Below, piece by piece: positions 1 through 8,019 of a stretch of 39,983 nucleotides of DNA. The notes under the pieces were generated by a model. That model ran no database searches. It worked only from the letters and a program-made list of their open reading frames with translations, and had not been told where the DNA came from. The stretch's first letter is position 1; the number at the start of each line of letters is the position of its first letter. The position numbers and the translations under genes are program-made. The DNA is taken from NCBI RefSeq assembly GCF_002160755.1, contig NZ_NFLE01000038.1, forward strand, positions 1 to 39,983, read 5' to 3'. This stretch comes from Lachnoclostridium sp. An14 (GTDB lineage: Bacteria; Bacillota; Clostridia; Lachnospirales; Lachnospiraceae).

Positions 1-149
1 TTATTATAACATATAATGCCATAAAATGCTATATATTAAAACAAAAAAGTTGACAAAAAAAGAGCAGGACTTATGCGGCCTGCAAGGGATTTTCTTTTTA
101 TTCAACTGTCAAACACCCGAGTAGTTATGGTCTCCTTTTTATGGCCAGA

Positions 150-178
150 TTGAAAAACAGTATGAGTTATGTTAAGAT
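150..178 (+). promoter_or_regulatory. Predicted sigma-A promoter for the Rpn-family gene
   Basis: A -35 element TTGAAA (150-155) and a -10 element TAAGAT (173-178) are separated by 17 bp and lie about 30 bp before the start codon of the nuclease gene. The 149 bases to the left are AT-rich and show no gene. A short GCAGG/CCTGC hairpin near 64-82, followed by a T-rich run, may be the terminator of a gene outside the window. Confidence 0.5.
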
Positions 179-206
179 AAAATTAGATAAAGGAGTTTAA
201 AGAGCA

Positions 207-1079
207 ATGACAGATTATTTAAAATCATCCAAAACAGCAACTATAGACATAGAAAGAGCCTGGGAGAATATTGGTATATCCAATGATTTCCTGTTTGGCA
301 AGCTGATGAGGCAATACCCTGGGCTGTGTAAGAAACTTCTGCAGAGAATCCTCCCTGGTTTGGCGATTGATCATATTGAAATCCTGGAGACTCAGAAAAG
401 CATTGATCAGGATGTGGATGCCAGATCGGTCAGACTGGATGTGTATCTCTCAGACGATAAGGAGCGAGTCTATTCAATAGAGATGCAGATGACGGATACG
501 AAGGAGCTTCCACGGAGAAGCAGATACTATCAGGCCATGATTGACCTTCAACTGTTAGATAAAGGGATAACATACCGCCATCTAAACGATACCTATATCA
601 TATTTATATGTCCCTTCGATTTATATGGAAAAGGGCGGCATATGTATACATTTAATGGTGGCTGCAAGGAGGATTCCGAAGTAAACATTGCAGATGGGGC
701 AACCAGAATTTTTTTGAATGCGAGAGGAACGATGGATGACGTAAGTTCCAGCCTCCGGGCGTTTCTGGATTACGTAGCAGGAAACTGTGGTGATGATCCA
801 TTTGTTCAGGAACTGGAAGAAGCGGTAGCTGAAGCGAAAAAGAATCGAGAATGGAGGCATGAATATATGACATTGTTGGTTAGAGATCAAGACAATATTG
901 AAAAAGGCCGCGAGGAAGGTATGGAACTGGGGCGCGAACGTGAGCGCGAGCAGGGAATTGGTCTTCTTATATCCTCTTTAAACGATTTCGGTATTTCACC
1001 TGGGGAGATATTAAAAAAAGTGCAGGAGAAGTATAATCTGACAGGTGAAGAAGTAAAGAAATATTTTAATACGTTGTAG
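207..1079 (+). CDS. Rpn family recombination-promoting nuclease / PD-(D/E)XK transposase-like protein
   Basis: The 290-residue protein has the layout of the Rpn/PDDEXK_2 family, whose members are DNA endonucleases linked to RecA-independent recombination and are often annotated as putative transposases. The N-terminal nuclease core shows RLDVY with Asp78 and IEMQ with Glu92 and Gln94, matching the D...ExQ catalytic signature. The segment around residues 22-50 (NDFLFGKLM) is the usual opening of the family. The C-terminal third is charged (REEGMELGRERERE) and ends in a helical domain, as in full-length relatives. AAAGGAG lies about 11 bases before the ATG. It has its own promoter and is separated from the conjugation genes by 369 bp, so it is probably an independent, mobile-type gene. 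Family assignment is firm; the in vivo role is not known. Confidence 0.85.
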   Translation: MTDYLKSSKTATIDIERAWENIGISNDFLFGKLMRQYPGLCKKLLQRILPGLAIDHIEILETQKSIDQDVDARSVRLDVYLSDDKERVYSIEMQMTDTKELPRRSRYYQAMIDLQLLDKGITYRHLNDTYIIFICPFDLYGKGRHMYTFNGGCKEDSEVNIADGATRIFLNARGTMDDVSSSLRAFLDYVAGNCGDDPFVQELEEAVAEAKKNREWRHEYMTLLVRDQDNIEKGREEGMELGREREREQGIGLLISSLNDFGISPGEILKKVQEKYNLTGEEVKKYFNTL

Positions 1080-1154
1080 TGCTGCATTTGCAATGGGAAA
1101 GGATAGAAGGCTGCAGCAAGTGATAAGAAAAACACAAGATACAGTAAAATAAAA

Positions 1155-1183
1155 TTGACTAATACAACATATAGTGTTAATAT
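1155..1183 (+). promoter_or_regulatory. Predicted promoter in the 1080-1448 gap
   Basis: TTGACT (1155-1160) and TAATAT (1178-1183) are 17 bp apart, a good match to a housekeeping promoter. It reads toward the small gene starting at 1449, which would leave a leader of about 260 bases holding the hairpin at 1300-1348. No other gene is supported in this gap. Confidence 0.5.
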
Positions 1184-1299
1184 GAAATTGTATTGATTTC
1201 TATATCTCAAAAACGAATGGGATATATTAAATTTGGTTCCTTTCAGTATATGAGGAAGCATTTGCCGATTGAGAAAGAGGCATGTTTATCATAGTGATT

Positions 1300-1348
1300 G
1301 CAAAGAGAGACGCGCATTTTTTTGATGGAATGTGGCGTCTTTCTTTGC
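1300..1348 (+). other. Long stem-loop in the leader of the small gene at 1449
   Basis: The arms at 1300-1313 (GCAAAGAGAGACGC) and 1335-1348 pair over 14 positions with one G-U pair, closing a loop of about 21 bases that contains a run of seven T. No T-run follows the 3' arm directly, so it is not a classical terminator. It could be a leader structure or the footprint of a lost insertion. The function is unknown. Confidence 0.45.
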
Positions 1349-1448
1349 GTTTAAAGGGACAGCAATACAGAAGGAAGGTGGCAGAGAATAGGAAACAAAA
1401 GAGTGAGCATCTGGACAAACTGCTGTAAAATGAAGGAGGAATTCGAAG

Positions 1449-1682
1449 TTGAAAACAGAGTTAAGAACAAAACGCATTGTCCGCGTATCCGGAGAAGTCC
1501 AGCTTCCTATTAAGGTTGGAGAAGAATTGAGCTATATTTCGGGAAATATCATGTACTGGACTGACCGCGTTAAGAAAATTTTGGAAATTGCAGAAGAATA
1601 TGTACGGGTGGAAACGAGCTCCTATTATTACACGATTGAACGGCAGGACAAAAATAGCGGAGAGACGCGATTAGCGGCGTAA
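1449..1682 (+). CDS. Small hypothetical protein (77 aa) with TTG start
   Basis: The start is TTG, chosen because AAGGAGGA (1433-1440) sits exactly 8 bases upstream and no better ATG exists. The protein is 77 residues, basic at the N-terminus (KTELRTKRIVRVSGEVQLP) with an alternating hydrophobic pattern that suggests a small beta-rich fold. No membrane segment, signal peptide or cysteine motif is visible. I do not recognise the family. It sits just before another small unknown gene and the transfer operon promoter, a common position for accessory genes of conjugative elements. Confidence 0.6.
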   Translation: MKTELRTKRIVRVSGEVQLPIKVGEELSYISGNIMYWTDRVKKILEIAEEYVRVETSSYYYTIERQDKNSGETRLAA

Positions 1683-1764
1683 GTAATTGCGCATGGAGTA
1701 TGACTGGATGGCGGTTGTTTTGAAAGCAACCGCCCCAATTTATTTTAAGAAGGAGAGTGTGATT

Positions 1765-2190
1765 ATGACTTGGATGGTAAAACGAGTACCATTGGATTTT
1801 GACTATCCGGTACGGAAAATATGGTACGGGTATTTGATTCAGCCAGGGTTCTGCAAAAGTGCTGATAAAGTGGATTTCTGTACGGAGTGCAAGAATTTTG
1901 CCAGATTGAAAAAAATACCTTTAGATGAATCTGGATGCCCGGCATATGATAGCTATTTAAAAAAACAGATGCAGTTTTTTGAGCCGCCGGAAGGACCAGG
2001 GTATCAACTGTGGGAGGATATAACAGAAGGTTCCCCAGTTAGCCCTATTTTTGAATCCATGGATGGCCTGGTAAAATGGTGTGCAGAAAATGAACCTATA
2101 TTTGCAAATGTTAAAGTAACCGACGAAGTGTGGAAGCGTTATTTAGAATCAGGACAAACAGGGTTTGTACTACGAAGAATTCTTGATTGA
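1765..2190 (+). CDS. Hypothetical protein, probably frameshifted near its C-terminus
   Basis: An AAGAAGGAG ribosome binding site (about 1747-1754) precedes the ATG at 1765. The open frame extends further left, but the upstream ATG at 1687 lacks a binding site. The 141-residue product (starts MTWMVKRVPLDFDYP) has a CxxC pair (CTEC) and the segments PPEGPGYQLWEDITEGSPVSP and DGLVKWCAEN, a type of small unknown protein seen in phages and conjugative elements of gut Firmicutes. The last residues after SGQTG look unnatural (FVLRRILD). In the next frame a coherent acidic and aromatic tail runs on for 34 codons to 2269, so a one-base insertion near the GGGTTT run at 2161-2166 is likely. Function unknown. 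Confidence 0.6.
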   Translation: MTWMVKRVPLDFDYPVRKIWYGYLIQPGFCKSADKVDFCTECKNFARLKKIPLDESGCPAYDSYLKKQMQFFEPPEGPGYQLWEDITEGSPVSPIFESMDGLVKWCAENEPIFANVKVTDEVWKRYLESGQTGFVLRRILD

Positions 2191-2269
2191 ATGCATTGCT
2201 GTGGAATCTGCAGGATATATTGCAGACCGTTATTATGAAGAAAAAGAAGCTCTCGCAGCCGACCAATAA
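2162..2269 (+). other. Out-of-frame C-terminal tail of the preceding gene
   Basis: Read in the +2 frame, this stretch encodes LYYEEFLIECIAVESAGYIA followed by DRYYEEKEALAADQ and a TAA stop at 2267-2269. It has no start codon or ribosome binding site of its own. Its composition fits a real protein end, and it would follow SGQTG smoothly if one base were removed at 2161-2166. It is therefore best read as the missing end of the gene at 1765. Confidence 0.55.
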
Positions 2270-2310
2270 GAATATAAATAATTTGAAACTATTTTAAGAC
2301 TTCTTATTGA

Positions 2311-2339
2311 TTGACTTGCGATTCCACAAAAATTATAAT
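2311..2339 (+). promoter_or_regulatory. Strong promoter of the conjugative transfer operon
   Basis: TTGACT (2311-2316) and a perfect TATAAT (2334-2339) are 17 bp apart. It is the only clear promoter before the transfer genes, which follow on the same strand with small gaps or overlaps to 17369. Confidence 0.7.
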
Positions 2340-2407
2340 GGTATCATCAGTTTTTGCGCAGAAGTAAAAACTTCTGGAGAGCCGCAAAACTGACCAAAAA
2401 CAAGGAG

Positions 2408-2438
2408 AAGCAATCACTGACCGGTGGTTGCTTTTTTT
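2408..2438 (+). terminator. Terminator-like hairpin (candidate attenuator) in the transfer operon leader
   Basis: The arms 2408-2417 and 2424-2433 form a 10-bp stem with one G-U pair and a 6-base loop (TGACCG), followed by a T-run to 2438. It sits about 70 bases after the promoter and before the first transfer gene, so initiated transcripts would have to read through it. This is the layout of an attenuator or antitermination site. Confidence 0.6.
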
Positions 2439-2478
2439 GTGCAGTAAAACGCATAAAACATGGAAGGAGGGGATGCGA

Positions 2479-2856
2479 TTGCCATTGGAAAAACAGGCAG
2501 AGCCTGTGAAAAAGCCTGGTATTGGAGGGCGGCTTGCAGCGTGGACCGGGCAGATGTATCTGGTTTATGTAATGAGCCTTTGCATGTGCCAGACGGCCTA
2601 TGCGGACATTTTTGATACGGCGCGGGACGCCATGCAGAAGGTTTATACGGATGTGGCGGGACTTGCTACGGTGGCGGCTGTCGTGTGCGCTGCGGTCTGC
2701 TTATTCCTCATGAACTTTTCCCGTTCCGGAAAAACTGTAGATGAGTCCCGTGCCTGGCTGAAGCGGATTATTGTGTGCTGGGCGGCCTTGATGACCTTGG
2801 GTGCTATTGTGACTTACATGGAAAGCGTGATTCCCAAAAGTATGTTTACCCCTTAA
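2479..2856 (+). CDS. Small VirB2/TrbC-like conjugation membrane protein
   Basis: This is the first gene of the transfer operon. AAGGAGG (2464-2470) lies 8 bases before a TTG at 2479, so TTG is the favoured start; an ATG at 2473 is only 2 bases from the same site. The product is about 125 residues: a basic N-terminus, a hydrophobic segment ending in a signal-peptidase-like AYA/D site (about residues 25-40), and two further membrane segments (about 60-80 and 95-112). This fits the small pilin-like or channel-associated proteins (VirB2/TrbC type) at the head of such clusters. The assignment rests on size, topology and position, because sequence motifs in this class are weak. Confidence 0.6.
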   Translation: MPLEKQAEPVKKPGIGGRLAAWTGQMYLVYVMSLCMCQTAYADIFDTARDAMQKVYTDVAGLATVAAVVCAAVCLFLMNFSRSGKTVDESRAWLKRIIVCWAALMTLGAIVTYMESVIPKSMFTP

Positions 2857-2921
2857 TGACAGCAGAAATAAGCCGGCGCTCTCCCGGCAAAAGGAGGTGG
2901 GAAGTCCAAACAGGATAATCC

Positions 2922-5216
2922 ATGGGATGGTTATTGGAATTACTTTTCGGAGCAATCCGCGAGATGTGCTCCCAGTTCATCATCGACATGATGGATGTGG
3001 CAAGCAGTATGTTTACGGAAATCCTTTCCTGCGACTTAAACCTGTTTGAAGATTTGTTCGGCGTTGTTGGGGATTTATATAAAAACGCAGTTATGCCTAT
3101 CGGGATCATGCTGCTTCTTATGATTTTGGTCTGGCAGCTTTTTAAATCCATGTTCGGAAAGACGGGGATTGCCTCGGAGGACCCTTTGGAACTGATTTTT
3201 CGTTCGGCCGTCTGCCTGATTTTGATTGCCTACGCGAAGCAGGTGGTCAACTATATCCTGGATTTGGCCGGAACCCCCTATCAATGGGTGGTGGGAACTG
3301 CAATTACGGTAGATTCCTTCAGCGCATATGTCTCTGCTTCTGAAGCGGTTGTATCGGCTCTTGGAATTGACAGCTTGAGTATTAGCATGCTCCTTCTGAT
3401 CATGCAGTTTGTTGTTGCGTGGAACTATTTCAAAATGCTTTTCATCTTAGCGGAAAGGTATGTGCTGCTGGGCGTCTTTTCTTACACAGCGCCGCTGGCG
3501 TTTGCCACCGGTGGCTCCAAATCTACCAATGGAATTTTAGCCTCCTGGGTAAAAATGTTCGGCGGTCAGGTATTAATCGTCATATTAGATGCCTGGTGTG
3601 TGAAGATGTTCCTGTCTGCCTACGGGAATCTGATGGCGAGCAGCTATGGCTTTACGAAATTTTTTGCGGCAACCATGTGTCTCATTGGGTTCTGCAAGAT
3701 TACGGCAAAGCTGGATTCCTACATGGGTTCCCTGGGAGTCAATCTGGGAAGAACCGGAGGTGGCCTTGGCGGTCTGGGAGCACTGATGATGGTCGGCCGT
3801 TTGCTTCGCGCAGGAACGGGGCTGGGAAGTCCATCTGCTGCAAAGACGGGGACTGGCGATGGTGCCATGAACTTTGGAACAGGAAAAGGGATTCCGTTAG
3901 GAACTCCGGGTTCGGGCAAAGGAGCGGCGGCAGCAGCCAGTGGGATGACTGTACCGCAGGGAACCGGAATCGGAGGCTTGAATCCGGAAGGTGCTGCAGA
4001 TGCCAACTCAAAGCCTCTCGGCCAACCTGGGATGGAGGATATGCCGTTTGTGGATGACTCCTCATTTGGAGCCGATTCAAATGAAACGATGTATCCCTTT
4101 GGGAATCCGGATGATATGGAGGCTTTTGGCCCTGATGGGATGATGCCGGCGGATGGAATGAACGAGGAAGCAATGACAGATACCGGAAGGTTAACTGCCG
4201 GACAGGGACAGGACTTTGGCGAAATGGAGTCCGGTATGCTGCCTTCGATGGATATGGAAGGCGGAGAGGAAATCCTTCCCTTTGGGAATCCGGACCAGAT
4301 GGCTTTGGATGGCACAGGAGAGGTGCCTGGAATGGAGGACGCTCTGAATCCAGTGTCAGGCTGGCAGGAAGATGGAGCCAGTGAGAATCTTCCTGAAATG
4401 GGAACGGAATTTGCCGGAATGGAAGAGATAAGTGCGCCGGGAGGAACGATGGATACTTTGCATGGAGCGTCCGTTACGGAGGATGCGACCGGTGCAGGTA
4501 TCGGTTCGACCAGTACAGAGGCTATTGGCGGATATCCCAGCATGGAAGAAGGAGGAACGGTTCCGCCTGAAGGTGAAGGAGCAGATTCTGTGGCATACAG
4601 TCAGCATAGCGGAGCAGTAAGCGAACAAATCGGCTCAATCCCTGGGGCGGGTGGACAGTTAGAGCATCCCACTGCAGGAACTATCAATCAGGAATCCCTG
4701 GCGGGAGAAAGAGCGGCTGGTATGGCCGGAAACTATGGCAGTAATGCTGCAATGGGTACGAACGCCCATGGAGAAGGCTCTGCATATGGAGCGGAAGGAA
4801 GTGCAGGTAAATATGGCAGGGCGGCAGCCGATTCAACCGTTATGGATGCGGGCATGTACCCGGTCAATCGGGACGGGGAGCAGTATATACGCTATGATGC
4901 AGCGCAGTATGAGAAACCGAAAACTGGAGAATACCAGACGATCCATGAGAATGGAAAGACCTTCTATGAACTTCCGGAGAAGGCACAAGCGCCGGCTATG
5001 CTTCCGGAGGTAAAGGCAACCCTGGAAAAAGACGGGACGCTGCATTTGGAGAAGACCTACCAGAAGAGCCGGTTGTCCCAGAAGGAGATTCGTACCGTGC
5101 CGGAATACCATGCAGGAAAAAAGAAAGGGCAGTCCGGAAATCAAAAGCAGGGCCAGCCCCAGCGTCGGGAGAGAAAGAAAACGGCAAGACGCAGGAAGAA
5201 TCAAGACACAGGCTAA
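2922..5216 (+). CDS. VirB6/TrbL-like conjugation channel protein with long low-complexity tail
   Basis: The protein has 764 residues. The first 270 or so hold about six hydrophobic segments (for example around 55-75, 92-110, 152-195, 208-230 and 243-260), the hallmark of the polytopic VirB6/TrbL inner-membrane component of type IV secretion channels. From about residue 275 the chain is rich in Gly, Met, Glu, Asp and Ala with no predicted fold. The last 60 residues are strongly basic. PFGNPD-x-M occurs twice in the tail. An in-frame TAA at 2916 forces the start to ATG 2922, although the best ribosome binding site (AAGGAGGTG, 2891-2899) is more than 20 bases away, so translation may be weak. 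The tail is unusually long for the family and is probably extracytoplasmic or scaffold-like. Confidence 0.75.
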   Translation: MGWLLELLFGAIREMCSQFIIDMMDVASSMFTEILSCDLNLFEDLFGVVGDLYKNAVMPIGIMLLLMILVWQLFKSMFGKTGIASEDPLELIFRSAVCLILIAYAKQVVNYILDLAGTPYQWVVGTAITVDSFSAYVSASEAVVSALGIDSLSISMLLLIMQFVVAWNYFKMLFILAERYVLLGVFSYTAPLAFATGGSKSTNGILASWVKMFGGQVLIVILDAWCVKMFLSAYGNLMASSYGFTKFFAATMCLIGFCKITAKLDSYMGSLGVNLGRTGGGLGGLGALMMVGRLLRAGTGLGSPSAAKTGTGDGAMNFGTGKGIPLGTPGSGKGAAAAASGMTVPQGTGIGGLNPEGAADANSKPLGQPGMEDMPFVDDSSFGADSNETMYPFGNPDDMEAFGPDGMMPADGMNEEAMTDTGRLTAGQGQDFGEMESGMLPSMDMEGGEEILPFGNPDQMALDGTGEVPGMEDALNPVSGWQEDGASENLPEMGTEFAGMEEISAPGGTMDTLHGASVTEDATGAGIGSTSTEAIGGYPSMEEGGTVPPEGEGADSVAYSQHSGAVSEQIGSIPGAGGQLEHPTAGTINQESLAGERAAGMAGNYGSNAAMGTNAHGEGSAYGAEGSAGKYGRAAADSTVMDAGMYPVNRDGEQYIRYDAAQYEKPKTGEYQTIHENGKTFYELPEKAQAPAMLPEVKATLEKDGTLHLEKTYQKSRLSQKEIRTVPEYHAGKKKGQSGNQKQGQPQRRERKKTARRRKNQDTG
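4095..4294 (+). repeat. Internal 17-bp direct repeat in the TrbL-like gene tail
   Basis: The same 17 bases, coding PFGNPD, occur at 4095-4111 and 4278-4294 in the same frame. The surrounding codons are diverged but of similar composition (Gly/Met/Glu/Asp-rich), so the tail may have grown by duplication of a unit of roughly 60 residues. Confidence 0.6.
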
Positions 5217-5238
5217 TCGTAAAAGAAAGGGGGTGCAG

Positions 5239-7290
5239 ATGATTTCAGAGCAGGGGCAGGATACGCCGCTTGAACAAGCGGCAGAAATGGCTGCACGGCT
5301 TGGCCGGGCAGCGGGGCAGGCAGAACGGGTCGTTCGTTCAATCCAGGCTGCTCAGGCCGTAGCCGGAGCGGTTAAAACCGGGGCCGCCGTCAGTGGAGCG
5401 GCTGCCGGGACTGCCCTGGCAGGACCATTGGGGACCGTAATCGGGGCCATTATCACCAGCAAAACCTTTTGGAGGATTGTAGGGGCGGTGCTTGCCGCCC
5501 TGGTTTTATGGATGTTTCTCATTGCCAATTCGGTTGGGATTATTTTCACTTATCTGGGCTTTGAAAGCGCGGACAGCTATGTGGCTCAGGCAAGACAGGC
5601 GGAACTCCAGACGATCCAGGCTCAGATTGAGCAGATTTTTTCCGATGAAGCATATCGGACGGAGATTACGGATTTGCTGGAGGGATACCGTGACCAGAAG
5701 CTGGAGGAAATTGAAGATGACTTCTCCGACAACTGGGATAGTTACGATGCCTATGAGGTAGAAGACGAATATGAGAGCATATTGGAGCCGGCTCTTGCAA
5801 GGTATCTGGCGGTTCTGATTGAGGAAAGCTTTAACGGCAGCCAGATTGTAGCGTTTAACGGATATGGAGCGATCAGCGGTATCACGGGGAATTTGACCAG
5901 CCCTTATGATGAGTATTTCGCTTTGGCTGCTGCTACGTATCAGGTTCCGGAGGCTCTTTTAAAGGCCATGGCAAAGGTGGAATCCGACTTTAATCCCAAT
6001 GCGGTATCATCTGCAGGCGCCCAGGGACTGATGCAGCTGATGCCGGCTACAGCCGCAGGTCTGGGAATCAGTGACCCTTTTGACCCGAAACAAAATATTA
6101 TGGGTGGGGCAAAGTATGTGGCAGAGCTTTTCCGCACCTTTGGTTCGTATCCAAATGCATTGGAACTGGTCATTGCTGCCTATAATGCGGGGCCAAACGC
6201 CGTCAAGAAAGCCGGTTACCGGGTACCACAAAATGCGGAGACGCCCAATCATGTGAAAAAGGTTATGTCCTACTTATCCATTGCAGATGAAGGAGAGAGC
6301 GAAAACGAGACGGAGATGCCAGAAGCGGCAGCAGGAAGTGAAGAGACAGGAGATTTACAGGCAAATGCCAGTGTGTCGAAAACGCTTTTAACAGAACTGG
6401 TGGAATCTCAGGGAAGCACTTTTTTTGCATGGAGCGTGACCGGAACCCATACGGAAACCATTGATTCCGGAGACGACGAGGAAGATGAAGAAGAAATCGA
6501 AGTGGTGGACTATACGCTGGCGGTTACGCTGAATGGGACCCTTGCCTCAACACCGTCCGGCTACAGCTACCGGTATGTCACCGACCAGACTACCTTCCAG
6601 TATGTCTTGACACTATTTCAGCTCTTGGAAAATGGCAAAGACGGAATTGATAATATTCTGTTTCATGCTGCAAGCTGGAAAAACTATGTAACCGGTTTTG
6701 GCGCATCGGAAGATGTATTCAGCAGTGAGATTGCCACGGGAGGAGACCGGATTCAGTACGACACGGTGGAAGGCTGTGTAAAAGAGGTAGTCTATTACAA
6801 TCAGGGAGAGGAACCATGGGGCTCTATGGCCTTTGGAACAAGTACAATCCGGGATGCCGGCTGCGGCCCTACGGCTCTGGCAATCGTGATTTCAACTCTG
6901 ACCGGGGAGGATGTGACGCCGCAGATGACCGCTGCGTTTGCGATGGGAAACGGGGAATATGTTCCCGGCCAGGGAACCAGCCACAGCTTCCCTTCCAATG
7001 CGGCGAAACACTGGGGTTTATCCGTGGAACGGGTCAAACGAGAGCGGATGGATTACGTGGTTCAGAAGCTGCGAAAAGGCAGTCTGGCAGTTGTAATCTG
7101 CGCGGAGAACACGATTTCCGGGAGCAGCGGCCATTATATTGTACTGACTGGAATTACAGCGGATGGTTATCTCACGATTGCCGATCCGGGAAGCCGGGCA
7201 CGGACAGGGAACCTTTACAGTCCGCAGACCATTCAGTCATATGCCCGTAATTTAAGTGAAGGAGGGATTTGGATTATAGGAAACGAATGA
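5239..7290 (+). CDS. Conjugation wall hydrolase: lytic transglycosylase plus C39-like cysteine peptidase
   Basis: This VirB1-type enzyme locally opens peptidoglycan so that the transfer channel can cross the wall. ATG 5239 follows an AAAGGGGG site; the longer open frame would overlap the previous gene. The 683-residue protein has an Ala/Gly-rich N-terminal segment, one membrane helix (about 80-104), and an acidic coiled region (115-200). The lytic transglycosylase (SLT) domain spans about 222-345, with catalytic Glu248 in KVESDFNP, then GLMQLMP (263-269) and AAYNAGP (313-319). After an acidic linker, the C-terminal domain (about 520-683) matches the C39-like peptidase fold, with Cys542 in AGCGPTA, His632 in SGHYIVL and Asp649 in IADPGS. 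Tn916-type elements pair the transglycosylase with NlpC/P60 instead. All catalytic residues appear intact. Confidence 0.85.
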   Translation: MISEQGQDTPLEQAAEMAARLGRAAGQAERVVRSIQAAQAVAGAVKTGAAVSGAAAGTALAGPLGTVIGAIITSKTFWRIVGAVLAALVLWMFLIANSVGIIFTYLGFESADSYVAQARQAELQTIQAQIEQIFSDEAYRTEITDLLEGYRDQKLEEIEDDFSDNWDSYDAYEVEDEYESILEPALARYLAVLIEESFNGSQIVAFNGYGAISGITGNLTSPYDEYFALAAATYQVPEALLKAMAKVESDFNPNAVSSAGAQGLMQLMPATAAGLGISDPFDPKQNIMGGAKYVAELFRTFGSYPNALELVIAAYNAGPNAVKKAGYRVPQNAETPNHVKKVMSYLSIADEGESENETEMPEAAAGSEETGDLQANASVSKTLLTELVESQGSTFFAWSVTGTHTETIDSGDDEEDEEEIEVVDYTLAVTLNGTLASTPSGYSYRYVTDQTTFQYVLTLFQLLENGKDGIDNILFHAASWKNYVTGFGASEDVFSSEIATGGDRIQYDTVEGCVKEVVYYNQGEEPWGSMAFGTSTIRDAGCGPTALAIVISTLTGEDVTPQMTAAFAMGNGEYVPGQGTSHSFPSNAAKHWGLSVERVKRERMDYVVQKLRKGSLAVVICAENTISGSSGHYIVLTGITADGYLTIADPGSRARTGNLYSPQTIQSYARNLSEGGIWIIGNE

Positions 7291-8012
7291 TGCGTTTTAT
7301 AAAAAAAGGAACGGTGGAACGGATATGGAGCGGCATATGTGCCGTTGGAATCATCAGTTGTTTTCTTCTCTTAACGGTCTATGGAGCAGAGCCAACGGGA
7401 GAAAATCAGACGCAGACAGAAAACGTCTGGGAGGAGAACTATACGGATACCAGCAGCGAAAAAGGAATGCTGGCGGTCCGCTGCCAGGCATTTCAAGGAT
7501 TTCAGGGGACCGTTCATGCAACCCTAATTCAAGGGGAAAGCGGCAAAGCATATTCCGTTCTCTTAGAGCCAGAAAATGGTTATATACAAAATCTGGAGCT
7601 TCCGGCCGGTGATTATTGTTTGAGTTCTATCGAAGCCGTATCAGAAAACCGGCGGTTTGCCTGCACGAGTCAATCGGAAGGATTTTCTATTGAAGTGGAT
7701 GAGGTGGCTGTCTGCCGGATTGCAGTAGAGCCGTCCAGCCGGATTCAGTTTCCGGAAGAGCCTGCTGTGGCAACGCCGCCGGAAGCTGACCAGTCGGAAA
7801 CGGAACAAGCTGCCCGTCCAGATACAAAACCAATAGAGTCAGTCCCAGAAGTGGAAGCCAGTATGGCCGGGGAAACAGAACGTGAGGAAGCCTTACCTGA
7901 ATTATCAGAGGATATGGAAGGCCAGGGAAAAGCAGGAGTCCTGCTGATTCCCGGCTTGCTGGGGATGGCCGGTTTTACGGCCTGGTTAGTCTGGCTATGG
8001 AAAAGGAGGTGA
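7287..8012 (+). CDS. Membrane-anchored surface protein of the transfer operon
   Basis: The start overlaps the previous stop (ATGA at 7287-7290), indicating translational coupling; an alternative TTG at 7269 lies only 2 bases after a GGAGGG. The protein of about 241 residues has an N-terminal signal or anchor segment and a beta-rich region (about 55-150) with a spacing reminiscent of CnaB/transthyretin-like surface domains. A Pro/Glu/Thr-rich stalk follows, then a C-terminal membrane helix with a basic tail (WLWKRR). That end looks like a wall-sorting tail but has no LPXTG or NPQTN motif, so it is probably anchored in the membrane with its body outside. A role in mating contact or channel assembly is plausible. 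I do not recognise a named family. Confidence 0.6.
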   Translation: MMRFIKKGTVERIWSGICAVGIISCFLLLTVYGAEPTGENQTQTENVWEENYTDTSSEKGMLAVRCQAFQGFQGTVHATLIQGESGKAYSVLLEPENGYIQNLELPAGDYCLSSIEAVSENRRFACTSQSEGFSIEVDEVAVCRIAVEPSSRIQFPEEPAVATPPEADQSETEQAARPDTKPIESVPEVEASMAGETEREEALPELSEDMEGQGKAGVLLIPGLLGMAGFTAWLVWLWKRR

Positions 8013-8019
8013 TGGGAAG

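Noticed and set aside
887-1477. Several - strand open frames around the end of the nuclease gene
   Set aside because: They overlap the nuclease gene or AT-rich non-coding DNA, have Phe/Leu-rich shadow composition and no start signals.
2428-2478. Longer TTG-started version of the first transfer gene
   Set aside because: Its start codon lies inside the terminator hairpin and has no ribosome binding site; the strong AAGGAGG favours the start near 2473-2479.
3719-4543. Long open frame (274 codons) on the - strand opposite the TrbL-like gene
   Set aside because: It is rich in Pro and Ser because it mirrors Gly/Glu/Asp codons of the low-complexity tail; it has no ribosome binding site and no recognisable domain.
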